A DNA stretch of 19,323 nt, from NCBI GenBank assembly GCA_946644025.1, contig CAMPCG010000018.1, forward strand, positions 1 to 19,323, written 5' to 3'. Positions within the stretch are counted from its first letter, which is position 1, and each line of letters starts with the position of its first letter. This stretch comes from an uncultured Prevotellaceae bacterium. Lineage in GTDB: Bacteria; Bacteroidota; Bacteroidia; Bacteroidales; Bacteroidaceae. Of the stretch, positions 5,955 to 16,900 are shown in pieces. Position numbers and translations under genes: made by a program. Below the pieces are notes generated by a model, which did no database searches, was not told the DNA's origin, and saw only the letters and a list, made by a program, of their open reading frames with translations.

Positions 5955-7748
5955 ATGGAGCACAAATTACACATTTTCTTATTATCAGGCATCCTTTTTG
6001 CCCTTGTCGGCTGCACGGGCAAGCCGGGGATTACAAATCCCCTCCAACCAAATCCCCTCCAACCAAATCCCCTCCGACAGTCGGGTGCCGACTCGCTCTA
6101 TACTGAGGGGACTGCCATGAGCATCCACCTCCAAGACCCGGAGCGGGCACTGGTATTGATTGACTCAGGTGTCATCGTGGGCAATATCGCCCGGGACTGC
6201 GGCGAGTATCTGAAGGCCGTGGTGCAGTATGGCGAGATGAACCACGCCCAGGCGCGGCAGACGTGCCTCAAATTGATTGACGATTTACAAATTGACGATT
6301 TACGATTGGATAGCCTCACCCTACTCCGTACCTACATGCTGCTGACCGCCATTGATAATTCCTCCTGCAATTTCCCTGCCGTCATCCGCTATGCCACCGA
6401 AGCCTCGCGGCTGGCCCATGCCCTCGGCGAGACCGAGAGCGTGGGAGAGATGGAGGGCTACATCGCACGCGCCATGTCCATGACCGGCAACAACGAGGAG
6501 GGCATCGCCCGTCTGCGCAACGTCGTCGATGAGCTGCGCCAGACGTACACCTTCGACGGGATGATTTCCTACTTCTCCACCGCGAAGAAACTGCTGCACG
6601 TACTGGACGACGACGAGCGCTACAGCGAGATGGTGCCCGTCTGTGAGGCGATGCTGGAGCACATCAGCGAGTTCGCCGACCACTACGACCGTTTCGCCGG
6701 CGGTCACTCTGACTTCGACCCGAAGGACTTTGAGGACTTCGCCCGCGGCCAGACGCTGGCCTTCCTCACCATCGCCTACGCCCGGCAGTACACGGCTGCT
6801 AAAGTAGGGGCAGGCCCTGTGCCAGCCCATGTCTTACTCCAGAAGGCCCTCGCCACTGAAACCGAGATGGAGCGCACCCGGTGGAGCAAGACGCTCGACT
6901 GCGACCGCCTGATGACGTCGGCCTACCACCACTTAGGGCAGTTCGACCGCTTCGACGCGGCCATGGACCACCTCGACTCCACACGTACCGACACCCTTAA
7001 CAGCAACTACGTCATCGCCCTTAAGGCGCGCTGTGCAGCCGCCGACATGCGCGGGCGCACCGCCGAGGCTCTCCGCTATCTGCAACGGGCCTTTGCCGTA
7101 CACGACAGCGTCGACGCCCGCAACCAGCGCGAACAGCTCAACGAGCTGGCCACCATCTACCATCTGCAGGAGGAGCAGCTGGCCCGCCAGCAGGCCGAGA
7201 CGCAAGCCCGCTTCCTGCGCTGGGTCACCGCAGCCGTCGTCGTCATACTCGTCCTGGCCGTGGGCTTCGCCGCCTATTTCTTCTACAAGCGGCGCGAGAC
7301 CATGGAGAAGAACCGCGCACTGGTGAGGATGATAGACGAGATGCATGAAAATGAAGAATTAAGAATGAAGAATGAAGAAAATGCTGTCGCACAACCAACG
7401 GCGCAAGCCGGTTCTTCACTCTTCACTCTTTACTCTTCATTTCTTCATCTCATTCACGACGAGCAGTTCTACCGCAACGCCGCCCTCGATCGAGACACGG
7501 TGTGTCAGCACCTCGGCATCGACCGCCACACGCTGAACCAGTTGCTCAACACCTATGCCGACGGACTCTCCCTGCCCGCCTATATCAATAAGGTGCGCTT
7601 AGACCTAGCCTACGAGCTGCTGCGCGACGAACCCGACAAGAGCATCAGCGACATTGCCGCCGCCGTGGGCTTCACGCCCCAGAACCTACGCCTGCAGTTC
7701 AAGCGCCGTTACGGCATTACCCCCACGGAATACCGGCAGAACAGATGA
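5955..7748 (+). CDS. Membrane-anchored TPR regulator with AraC-type HTH domain
   Basis: This 597-residue putative signal-responsive transcription regulator starts with a lipoprotein-like signal (KLHIFLL...FALVGC, Cys20). A helical TPR-like region spans about 60-415. One membrane helix (WVTAAVVVILVLAVGFAAYFF) at about 423-445 is followed by basic KRR. A C-terminal AraC-family double helix-turn-helix occupies about 505-597 (DRDTVCQHLGIDRHTLNQLL; SISDIAAAVGFTPQNLRLQF). TPR-TM-HTH regulators are a known Bacteroidales architecture: a periplasmic sensor and a cytoplasmic DNA-binding domain. An in-frame ATG at 5934 precedes the probable -7 box and the signal sequence, so 5955 is preferred. Three repeat-derived segments are embedded in frame (6026-6079, 6276-6305, 7338-7451). 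It lies 209 bases upstream of the giant gene in the same direction, which makes that operon its likely target (inference). A lipobox plus an internal helix is an odd topology. Confidence 0.85.
   Translation: MEHKLHIFLLSGILFALVGCTGKPGITNPLQPNPLQPNPLRQSGADSLYTEGTAMSIHLQDPERALVLIDSGVIVGNIARDCGEYLKAVVQYGEMNHAQARQTCLKLIDDLQIDDLRLDSLTLLRTYMLLTAIDNSSCNFPAVIRYATEASRLAHALGETESVGEMEGYIARAMSMTGNNEEGIARLRNVVDELRQTYTFDGMISYFSTAKKLLHVLDDDERYSEMVPVCEAMLEHISEFADHYDRFAGGHSDFDPKDFEDFARGQTLAFLTIAYARQYTAAKVGAGPVPAHVLLQKALATETEMERTRWSKTLDCDRLMTSAYHHLGQFDRFDAAMDHLDSTRTDTLNSNYVIALKARCAAADMRGRTAEALRYLQRAFAVHDSVDARNQREQLNELATIYHLQEEQLARQQAETQARFLRWVTAAVVVILVLAVGFAAYFFYKRRETMEKNRALVRMIDEMHENEELRMKNEENAVAQPTAQAGSSLFTLYSSFLHLIHDEQFYRNAALDRDTVCQHLGIDRHTLNQLLNTYADGLSLPAYINKVRLDLAYELLRDEPDKSISDIAAAVGFTPQNLRLQFKRRYGITPTEYRQNR
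6026..6079 (+). repeat. In-frame GGGGATT palindrome with three 15-bp tandem units
   Basis: GGGGATT-ACA-AATCCCC (6026-6042) runs into three units of AAATCCCCTCCAACC (6035-6079, last one degenerate). It is translated as GITNPLQPNPLQPNPLRQ, directly after the lipobox cysteine region. The same element with four units is at 7999-8067, read in the same frame, and a single unit lies at 17219-17242 in another frame. Confidence 0.9.
6276..6305 (+). repeat. In-frame tandem 15-bp A/T-rich repeat
   Basis: ATTGACGATTTAC occurs twice in tandem, 15 bases apart, and is followed by a partial third unit (GATTGGA). It encodes LIDDLQIDDLRLD inside the helical sensor region. The tract is clearly more A/T-rich than the surrounding coding sequence, which suggests a repeat that was inserted or expanded in frame. 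Confidence 0.6.
7338..7451 (+). repeat. In-frame imperfect palindrome between membrane helix and HTH domain
   Basis: The left arm 7338-7379 (GAGATGCATG...AATGAAGAATGAAGAA) is largely complementary to the right arm 7412-7451 (TTCTTCACTCTTCACTC...CATCTC), with about 32 bases between. It encodes ENEELRMKNEEN and SSLFTLYSSFLHL in the linker between the membrane helix and the DNA-binding domain. The A/T-rich composition differs from the flanking coding sequence. I recognise NEELRMKNEE-type translations as typical of a dispersed Bacteroidales repeat. Confidence 0.75.
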
Positions 7749-7784
7749 ATAGTTGATTCTTCTGATGATGAACAAGCTGGTCGT

Positions 7785-7828
7785 GGGGACAGGCACTTGA
7801 CCCAAGTCTGGGTCAAGTGCCTGTCCCC
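7785..7828. repeat. Perfect 20-bp hairpin downstream of the regulator
   Basis: GGGGACAGGCACTTGACCCA (7785-7804) is the exact complement of 7809-7828, with an AGTC loop. It lies 36 bases after the regulator stop. No T-run follows, so it is not a classical intrinsic terminator. The GGGGACAGGCACTTGACCC sequence resembles dispersed REP-like palindromes (recollection). It may still protect the 3' end of the regulator mRNA. Confidence 0.85.
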
Positions 7829-7844
7829 CAATATCGGCTATAGT

Positions 7845-7880
7845 ATGCGTACATTTGGGCGTTTGCCCAAATGTACGCAT
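7845..7880. promoter_or_regulatory. Perfect 16-bp inverted repeat abutting the giant-gene promoter; possible operator
   Basis: ATGCGTACATTTGGGC (7845-7860) is the exact complement of GCCCAAATGTACGCAT (7865-7880), with a GTTT spacer. It ends four bases before a possible -33 TTTG (7884-7887). It has no T-run and is not related to the other repeats in the window. Its position suggests an operator or a regulatory stem for the giant-protein operon, perhaps read by the adjacent AraC-type regulator (inference). Confidence 0.5.
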
Positions 7881-7883
7881 CGC

Positions 7884-7923
7884 TTTGTGGGCATATCACA
7901 CGGAAAAACGCTAATTTTGCCCC
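7884..7923 (+). promoter_or_regulatory. Putative promoter of the giant-protein operon
   Basis: TAATTTTG (7912-7919) matches the Bacteroidetes -7 consensus TAnnTTTG and is followed by CCCC. TTTG at 7884-7887 could be the -33 element, but the 24-base spacer is longer than the usual 19-21, so activator dependence is plausible. The leader to the ATG at 7958 would be about 30 bases, A/T-rich, without a strong Shine-Dalgarno sequence, as is common in this phylum. Confidence 0.6.
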
Positions 7924-7957
7924 AACTTTTTAATTAATTACTAAAATTCTGACGATT

Positions 7958-10900
7958 ATGAAAACGAATGTACAAATCAAGACGAGGCCATGGTGGTCGG
8001 GGATTACAAATCCCCTCCAACTAAATCCCCTCCAACTAAATCCCCTCCAACCAAATCCCCTCCAACTGCTGCTGCTTGTGTGCCTCCTCGGAGGCAGTGG
8101 CGGTGCCAGAGCCGCTACCGACTTTGTGACAAGATGTGGCATCCAGTCACACCCCTCTGCCCAGAACCCCTACATCGACATCACCATGGTGTACTACGAC
8201 ACCAATGGTTATGACAGTTTCTTTCTGCACGACGCGGGGGAAAGTGGTCACTCTGGTCCTGCCATCTATGTCGACGGGCACTATATCTGCTCGCCCGACG
8301 GAGAACTGGCCTGGCCAGGTTGGGACAACTCCGGCAACGGCAAAGATGCCGGCAAACAGATCAGTAATGACAGCTGGTGGGGCAGCACGTACCCCAAAAC
8401 CATCAACGACGTGAACTACGATGTCCGGTTCTACAATCCTTGGGAAGTTGAGAGTGGGCGCTATGCCGTCCATATGCGTGTCTATATCAGCCGGATGGAA
8501 ATAGGCTCCACCCATACCGTAAGAATCCGTGGTCTGTGGAGGACCAACCACGGCGACGATGTGTGGGTAAACCACACGATGACCACCAATGCCGTGCCAA
8601 GTCCCTGGGGCAGCACAGCGCCCACAGCGACGATGACCAACTACAACACAGTGTCGGTCAGCGGCCCCTTGTCTACTCAGTACGCCACAACGGTAGGCAT
8701 CTATAAGACTGAGGCCGGCACTGCCCCCGGGTGGTTCGTTGGCACGGAATCCAGCAACCTGCACGCGCACGACTACGGTACTGGCAACACCTTCAGCGGG
8801 CTGACCGGCACACACACACGCAGTAACCAGTACAACGGTTCGACGGTGCCTGTGGAGTATCTGATGTCGAGGGAGGACAACGGCTTCACCACCTACTTCT
8901 ACAAGTGGTACAACGTCACCGTTCCCGGATTCGTCAAGCCTGCCAACCTCTCGGCGCAGCCCGACCAGTGGTCGAAGTCCGTCAAACTGACATGGAGCAA
9001 AGAGACCTCCGGCAACCGGTCCAACGAAGGCAAGTGGGCCATCTTCCGCAACGACACGCTCATTGCCAACAACCTCGACTATGCCACGGGCGAGTTCCCC
9101 GACGTGAAAAACACTACCACCGGAAATGCCGGCCCCTCATACGACTGGCAGAACACCTATAAGGTCTATTTCGTTCCAACGAACTCGCCCACGGGCACCT
9201 ATCTGAACGAACTGAAGGCGGAGAACACCAAGGACGGAAAAGTGACACGCAACTGGAAGATATCCTCCTTCGAAGGCGAACTCGTGGACGACAACACGCA
9301 CATCAAACTGACATGGAGACACAACCCCATCGAAGACGCTTCAAGTTCGAAGTCCTACCAACTGAAGTTGGAGAGACTTGACGCAAGCGGTTCCAACTCC
9401 ACGTGGCAGACCATACAAACCATACCCATCTCCACCTCCGACACAGACGGTGGCGAATATCTTGACGACAATGGGCTGGTGGCCAACCACACCTATAAGT
9501 ACCGGCTGTCCATCAACCTGTTGGAGAAAGACTTCACGAGCTCCATCGATGGCTTGCGTCTCGGCGGGTCGTCGCTGCTTGACTTCATAGCCTCGCGTGG
9601 TGACTATAATAATATGGTGAAACTGTCGTGGTCGGTGAGGCAGGTGGGTGTCAACGAGACCAGCTTCATGCTCTTCCGCCGCCCCCTTGGGTCGGAAAAC
9701 GACAACGACTGGGCAGAGATATACACCACCTCGGGCACGGGGACGAACTACAGTTATGACGACAACACCGTACTGTTCGGCACCTACAATGAATACAAGC
9801 TGTCCATCGTGGGAATGGAAAACGACAAGCAGGTCATCTACTCGTCGCTGTTTGCGGACGGCTTCACCTACTCTACGGGTGTGGTGAGCGGACGCATCAC
9901 CTACGGCACCGGGACGGCTGTCAAGGATGTCAAGGTGAAGCTGGTGCGGCAGAACACCGACGGCGGCACCGGCAGCAGTTTCCGTTCCATCAGATTCAGT
10001 GGCGGCGGTTCCGGATTGTTCTATGATGCCACCGACGAAGAAAAGCTACAGCTCTTTGGCGGCGACTTCGCCATGCAGATGTATATGTTTCCTGACACCA
10101 CCGAGATGAATGTCAACGGGCGCCGATACATACCCTTCAGCATTGATGGGCTCCTTGATCTGCAGCTCGTCTATTCTGCCGACCGCAAAATGTATAGGAT
10201 ATGTTATGCAGCTGCTGGCGCGGGTCAGTGGAATACGGCCCAGTATATCCCTGGCAATCAGTGGACTCATATAACGCTCTGCTACAACAATAATACTCAC
10301 AAAGTGGATATTCTCCTGCAAAAGCCCGACGGCACACAAGGAGCCTCTTCTGTGGACCGGAATATCTCCAACCCTAATGCGTACAAGCTTGTCATAGGCA
10401 ACTATGGGAACTTAGGGTCAGAAAATGGATTCCGTGGCTGTATCGACGAGTTCCGCTTCTTCACCAAAGTCCTGTCAGGGGATGAAACCATGCACAACTA
10501 CAACCACCCGCTGACAGGCAACGAGGACGGGCTGGCCATCTACTATCCTTTCGACGAAGGACTGTCGTCGCAAACCATTGCCTACGACTTCTCAAAGGCC
10601 AACGGCGTGGCCAACGGCCGTCATGCACAGAGCAACATAGCAGCCTTCAGTTCGGAAAAAGTGCCTGACGAGAAGATGCTGTGCCTGATGAACTACACCG
10701 ATGAGAATGGCAACTACACCATCCGTGGCGTACATTTCAAGGGTGAGGGAACGGGCTACAGCATCATACCCGAACTGGACAGCCATGAGTTCTCGCCGTC
10801 TGCACAGTCGCGCTTCGTCAGCAGTTCGTCGCTCATCCACAGCGGCGTGGACTTCGAGGATGTGTCGTCCTTCCCTGTCAGCGGCACCATCCTGTATGCC

Positions 10901-13900
10901 GGTACGACCATTCCGGTTGACAGCGTGCAGATCTACGTTGACGGCAGTGCCGTGGCACGCAACAACGAGGTGGTGATGACCGACGAGAACGGTAATTTCA
11001 CCGTCGATGTGCCCATCGGAAAGCACTACATCAGCGCCGTCAGGGACGGCCACACCTTTGTGAACAAAGGACGCATACCCGAAGACCCGACGGGCCTGAA
11101 CAAGACCATGCTGGAAATCGACAACCCGATGTCGGGCCTGCGCTTCATCGACAACACGCTCGTGCCCATAGCAGGCCGCGTGACGGGCGGTGCCATCGAG
11201 GGCGACAAACCCTTGGGCTTCGGCCAGAGCAAGAACACCATCGGCAAGGCCGTCATCACTCTGGAGATACCTGACACACGCTATATGCTCAACGCCTACG
11301 AGGACAACGACGGACTGGTGAGCCAGGGCTTCAAGCCTGTAGCCACCAATACCGAGGTGTCTGCCATTGAGGGTATGTCTAAGCCCGGCGAGGCCTACCT
11401 CACGGGCGGAGCATACGAAAGCGATGCCAAGAAGGTGGTCATCACCACCGATGCCGAGACGGGCGAGTTTGGCGTCATGCTGCCGCCATTGGACTACAAG
11501 GTGCTGTCGATAGTGATGGAGAACGCCGACGGACAGGCCAACTATACGTTCAACCCCGAGCAACTGCCACGCATCAATGCCAGCGATGCCGCAACAGTGC
11601 TGCAGGACAGCGTGCCGACGGAAGGCGGCTACCGCTACTTCGACTATGTGGCCGCACTGAAGCAGACCCTTCACACACAGCCCGTGCTGAACGTCACGCA
11701 GCACAATGCACCCGTAGGGGCTTTCGGCAACAAGAAGGGTGAGTACATTGACCCCAGCACCGGCGAGAAGGTGACGACCGACCTCTATACCGTGGCCGGC
11801 AACGGTGCCGTGACCTACAACTACGACTACCCCATCTTCACGGAGTTGGCCACCTACAAATTCGACATGGAGGGTTATGAAACCTACACGAACTACGACA
11901 AGCCGGAGACCGACGCCGACCGCGTGACGAAGATGCCGCTGAAGAACACCGTAGTGACCATCAGCAACGCACTGAGCGCCAGCCAGACGGTGCAAAGCGC
12001 TGCCGACCCGAACGATGCCGGCAAGGTGCTCGACTTGAAGGAGAACCAACTTGTCCTCGACGACGACGGCAGGGCGACATACACCTGGAAGGCCGGACTG
12101 CCCAACATACAAAGCCCCTTCACCCGTGCGCTGAACATAACCTATAGCAACGGCGCGGGCGACTACCGCTGGCAGGGTATCAACGGCTGGCAAGGCATCA
12201 ACGGCATCATCTTCGGCGACCTCCCATCGGGCAATAACTACACCACACTGGGACCGTCGGAGGTGGAGATGGTGCTGCACGACCCGTATGGCGACTCGTC
12301 GTTTGCCACGTGGGAGACGGGCAAGGTGACCATCCACTCCAAAGACACCATCACGACCAATGTGCAGGACAATAACTATCTTTCACAGATTCATCTGGGC
12401 CCGGAGATAGTCTACAACGAGGGTTTTGTCCTCTCCGTGCAGACTGAAGTAGACTTCATCGTTGACGTCAACAATGGCTTCAACCGTACCACCCAGACCG
12501 ACTCCGTCAGTTCCAAGACCACCACCATCGAACTGACCAATACCATCAGCACAAGCGATGACCCCGACTTTGTGGGAGCCGACGGCGACCTGTATATTGG
12601 CAAGAGCAACAACCTGCTCTTCGGCACTGCGCGGTCGGTAGGGCTGATGACCAGACCAGACGGAACGCCAGAGGTGAATGTTGACGATGCCATCGTCGTG
12701 TCAAAGAAGTTTAACACGAACTTCGTCTATACGCAATACCAAATCGAGAATGTGCTCATTCCAAACCTTAGGAGGCTACGCAACGACTTGCTTACGCTTG
12801 TGGACGACACCGAGACATTCGTCAACAACACGTCAGAAGACATGTATGTCACCACATTGGACAAGACCGATGAGCATTTCGGTGAGCCAAACACCTACAA
12901 GATGCTGCGCAAGAAGGACGGTCTGGACATGGTGAACTACTACAACCAGGAAATCAAGGCCTGGGAGAACCAGATTGCCGCTAACGAGGAATACAAGACG
13001 AAACTGTTCAAGGAAGACAAGAACAAGAAAAACGTGTCGTTCGGCGGCGGTTCTGTAAAGACTGAGACCGTGACCAGTTCGAACACCGTCTTTACGTCGA
13101 TGACCAATACCAGCAACTGGACGTACATCTTCGAATTTGGCGCCGGTGTCACCGTCAATGGCATGGGCGCAGAATCCACCATTACGAACAACACCACGTG
13201 GGAGGATGCCTATACCGAGTCCGGCGAGACGACAAACTCGTGCACCTTCAGTTACACGCTGGCCGACAGCGGTGCCAACGACTCGTTCACTATGGACATC
13301 TTCGATGCCACGGCAACGCACGGGCCGGTGTTCCGCACCCTGGGAGGACAAAGCTCATGTCCGTATGAGGGAAAGGTGGAGACGAAGTACTACGAGCGCG
13401 GCACCGAACTGTCTGCCGCCACCGAGCAGATAGAACAGCCGGAAATCATCTGCGACAACAACATGCTCACCGGCGTTCCCACGGGAGGCAAGGCACAGTT
13501 TGAACTGAAACTGATGAACAACTCCATCACCAACACCGACTGCTACTTCAACCTCGTGCCTGTGGACGGCACCAACCCGCTGGGCGCCCTGCTGAGTCTG
13601 CCTACCGGCCCCATCGGAAACGGACGCACCGTGTTCGTGCCCGCCGGTGAGACGGTGAAGATGATTCTCACCCTGGAACAGGGCAATCTCGATGTGACGA
13701 AGTATGAAGACATCAGGCTGGCACTGACCAGTATCTGCCAGGACGACATCAGGAGCGAGGTGACCATCTCTGCCAACTTCGTACCCGCCAGCACGCCGGT
13801 CATCATGGCCATGGACAAGACGGTGGTGAACACGGGCAACGTAAGCGACGGCGTGCTGCTGCGCGTGACGGGCTTCGACCGCTACTTTACCGGTCTGCAG

Positions 13901-16900
13901 CGCGTGGATGTGCAGTGCATGGAGCCGGGCAAGCAGACGTGGAGCCTGCTGCAGAGTTATATCCCTGACGAAGGCGTGCGCACGGACAACAGCCAGACGC
14001 TGCTGCCCGAGAACGGCGTCATCGAACTGCCGATAGACATGAGACAGTCGAAATGGGGCGACGGCACCTACCAGTTCCGCGCACAGAGCACGACGCTCTA
14101 TTCTGGCGAGACGGTGACGGCCGAGAGCGACGTGCTGACGCTGGTGAAAGACCTGAGCCGCCCGCAACTCTTCGGCACTGCCAGCCCGAGCGACGGCGTG
14201 CTGAACGGCGGTGACGAGATCAGCGTGACCTTCAACGAGGACATACAGAAGGAAATGCTGACGAAGAACAACATCATCGTCAGCGGCGTGCTCAACGGCT
14301 ATGAGGTGCAGCACGACGTGGCACTGTCGGCACAGAACACCGAAAGGGCCGCCTATACCGAGGCGGGCATCAACCTGGCGAAGAAGAGCTTCTCGGCAGA
14401 TATGTGGGTACGTGTAACCTCAGCCGGCGGCATCCTCACTCACGGCAACGGCGACGAGAAGTTCAAGCTGGGCGTCGATGCTGACAACAAGCTCGTGGCA
14501 ACCATCGGCGGTGAGACTTATATCTCAGCCAATGCCATCGAGAAGGACACGTGGACGTTCCTCACCTTCTCCTATAACTACGACGAGGGCAACAGCCACC
14601 TGAGTGCACGCGCCGTGGCGGCCAACGACACGAAGGACCTGTTCGACAACGAGGCCGTGGCCGACTATACCGGCAATGGTAGCATCACCTTAGGCCAGGA
14701 CTTCAAGGGCGCCATGCACGAACTGACACTCTGGGATAAGGCCCGCACCATGCAGGAGGCACAGGCCGAGATGAACCTCACGAAGAAGCCTTCGACGCCC
14801 AACCTCATCGGCTACTGGAAGATGGACGAGGGCAGCGGCACGGAAATCCGTGACTACGCCCGGAGCCGCCACCTGACGATGCCCAACGAGACGTGGTACC
14901 TGAACAACGACAACAAGGCCGTCGCCCTCGACGGCACGAACACGCTGCAGCTGAACATCGCGGCCTGCAACCCCGCTCCGACGGACGACTACGCCGTGGA
15001 GCTGTGGTTCAAGGGCGCAAAGGCAGACCAGAGCGGCGCCAGCACGCTGCTCACTGCCAACAGCAACTCGGTGAGCGTGGGCTTCGACGACAACGGTGCC
15101 CTCACCATGGCGGCAGCAAACTCATCACTTTTTACTTCTAACTCATCACTTCTCGACAATGCCTGGCACCACTTCGCCCTGAACGTGCTGCGTAGCGGTA
15201 ACGCCACCGTCTATGTCGACGGCAAGACCGTGAAGACACTCTCCGCATCGGCAGTGCCCGCGCTTGAAGGTGCTTTCCTCAATGTTGGCTCCTCGTTCAA
15301 GGGTGCGGTGGATGAGATACGCCTCTGGAACGCCTCGATGACGGGCGACCTGCTCAGCAGCCAGCGCACACAGCGGCTCGTAGGCGACGAGAGCGGACTG
15401 TCGGCCTACTACTCATTCGAGAAGATGACCCGCGACCCGAATAATGGTCTTATATCATCGGTAGCCAACGCCGAAGACCTCACCGGCAGCGGTCTGACGG
15501 CGGTCGCGCTCGACGGTACTCCTGCCGAGATAACCTTCACCGACGAGGCCCCCGCCCTGAAGGTGAAGCCCGAGGCCACCAACGTGGAGTTCAACTACGT
15601 GGCCAACGAGCGCGGCATCATCATCACCCTGAACGAGACACCCGCCCGCCTCGAAAGCACGACGCTGCACTTCACCGTGAGGGCCGTGCAGGACATGAAC
15701 GGCAACGAGTCGAACGCGGCCAACTGGACGGCCTTCGTGCGCCAGAACAACTTGCTGTGGAAGGGCGAGAACGACATCACACTGGAGAAGCAGGCGGGCG
15801 AGGCCGCCACCTTCGAGGCCACCTTCACCAACGAGGGCGGAACATCTGAGAACTGGACGCTCACAGGACTGCCCTCATGGCTGACGGCAAGCGCCACCAG
15901 CGGCACGCTGAAGGCACAGCTGTCGAAGACCGTCACCTTCACTATCGCTGAAAGCATCCCCACTGGCAAGTATGAGGAGACTATCTACCTCACCGGCAAC
16001 GACAACATCAGCGAGCCCCTCACCCTCAACCTGAAGGTAAAGGGCGACGAGCCGCTGTGGGCCGTCAACCCCGCCGACTACGAGGAGACGATGAACGTCA
16101 TCGGCAGCCTCTACATCCTCGACGTGATGAGCGAGGACGAGGACGACCTCGTAGGCGCCTTCATCAACAACGAGTGCCGCGGCGTGGCCCGTCCGGCCTA
16201 CAACAAGCGCTACGACAGCTACTTCGTGACGATGGACATCTACGGCAGCACGGCCGACGTGGACGGCGACGGCAATCCCTTAGACTTAGAGTTCAAGGTT
16301 TATGATGCCTCCTCGGGCATTATCTATCCCGTGGTGAGGGCTTACCCTGACGGGGAGACGTCGCCCGTCGCAATCAGTTTCGAGGCCAACGACCTGTGGG
16401 GCCTCTACACCACGCCGCTGAGGCTCTCGGCCACCGACGAGGTGGAGCAGAACATCGACCTGGCCAAGGGCTGGAACTGGATGTCGCTCAACGTGCGGCC
16501 GGGAGAGCAGCCGCAGGACATCACGCCCTCCGTGGTATTCGCCAAGGCCGACGGAAAGGTGGGATTCGTCAAGGCACAGACCGGCGGCACCAAGACCTAC
16601 GATGACGATACCTGGTCGGGCAAGCTGACGACGATGAACAGCCGTGAGATGTATCTCGTGCAGACCGGCGAGGCCTTCACGCTCAGCGTCACCGGCCACC
16701 GCATAGTGACTGCCGACGAGCCTGTCACGGTGAGGAACGGATGGAGCTGGGTGGGCTTCAACGCCCAGAGCCTGATGAGCGTCGCCGAAGCCCTCGCAGA
16801 CATGGAGCCGCAGGACGGCGACATCATCAAGGGTCAGAAGGGCGTGGCCTACTATGACAGCTACGAGTGGAGCGGCTCGCTGCGCACGCTGACACCCGGC

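Noticed and set aside
7785..7828. 20-bp hairpin as intrinsic terminator of the regulator
   Set aside because: The stem is perfect but no T-run follows on either strand; kept as a repeat.
10592..12337. 581-codon open frame on the minus strand within the giant gene
   Set aside because: It is fully antisense to a coherent domain-bearing gene and rich in His/Val/Arg/Gly typical of the reverse frame of G/C-rich sequence. No promoter or family motif was seen.
13355..14314. 319-codon antisense open frame in the giant gene
   Set aside because: Same reverse-frame composition, no recognisable domain, overlaps real coding sequence fully.
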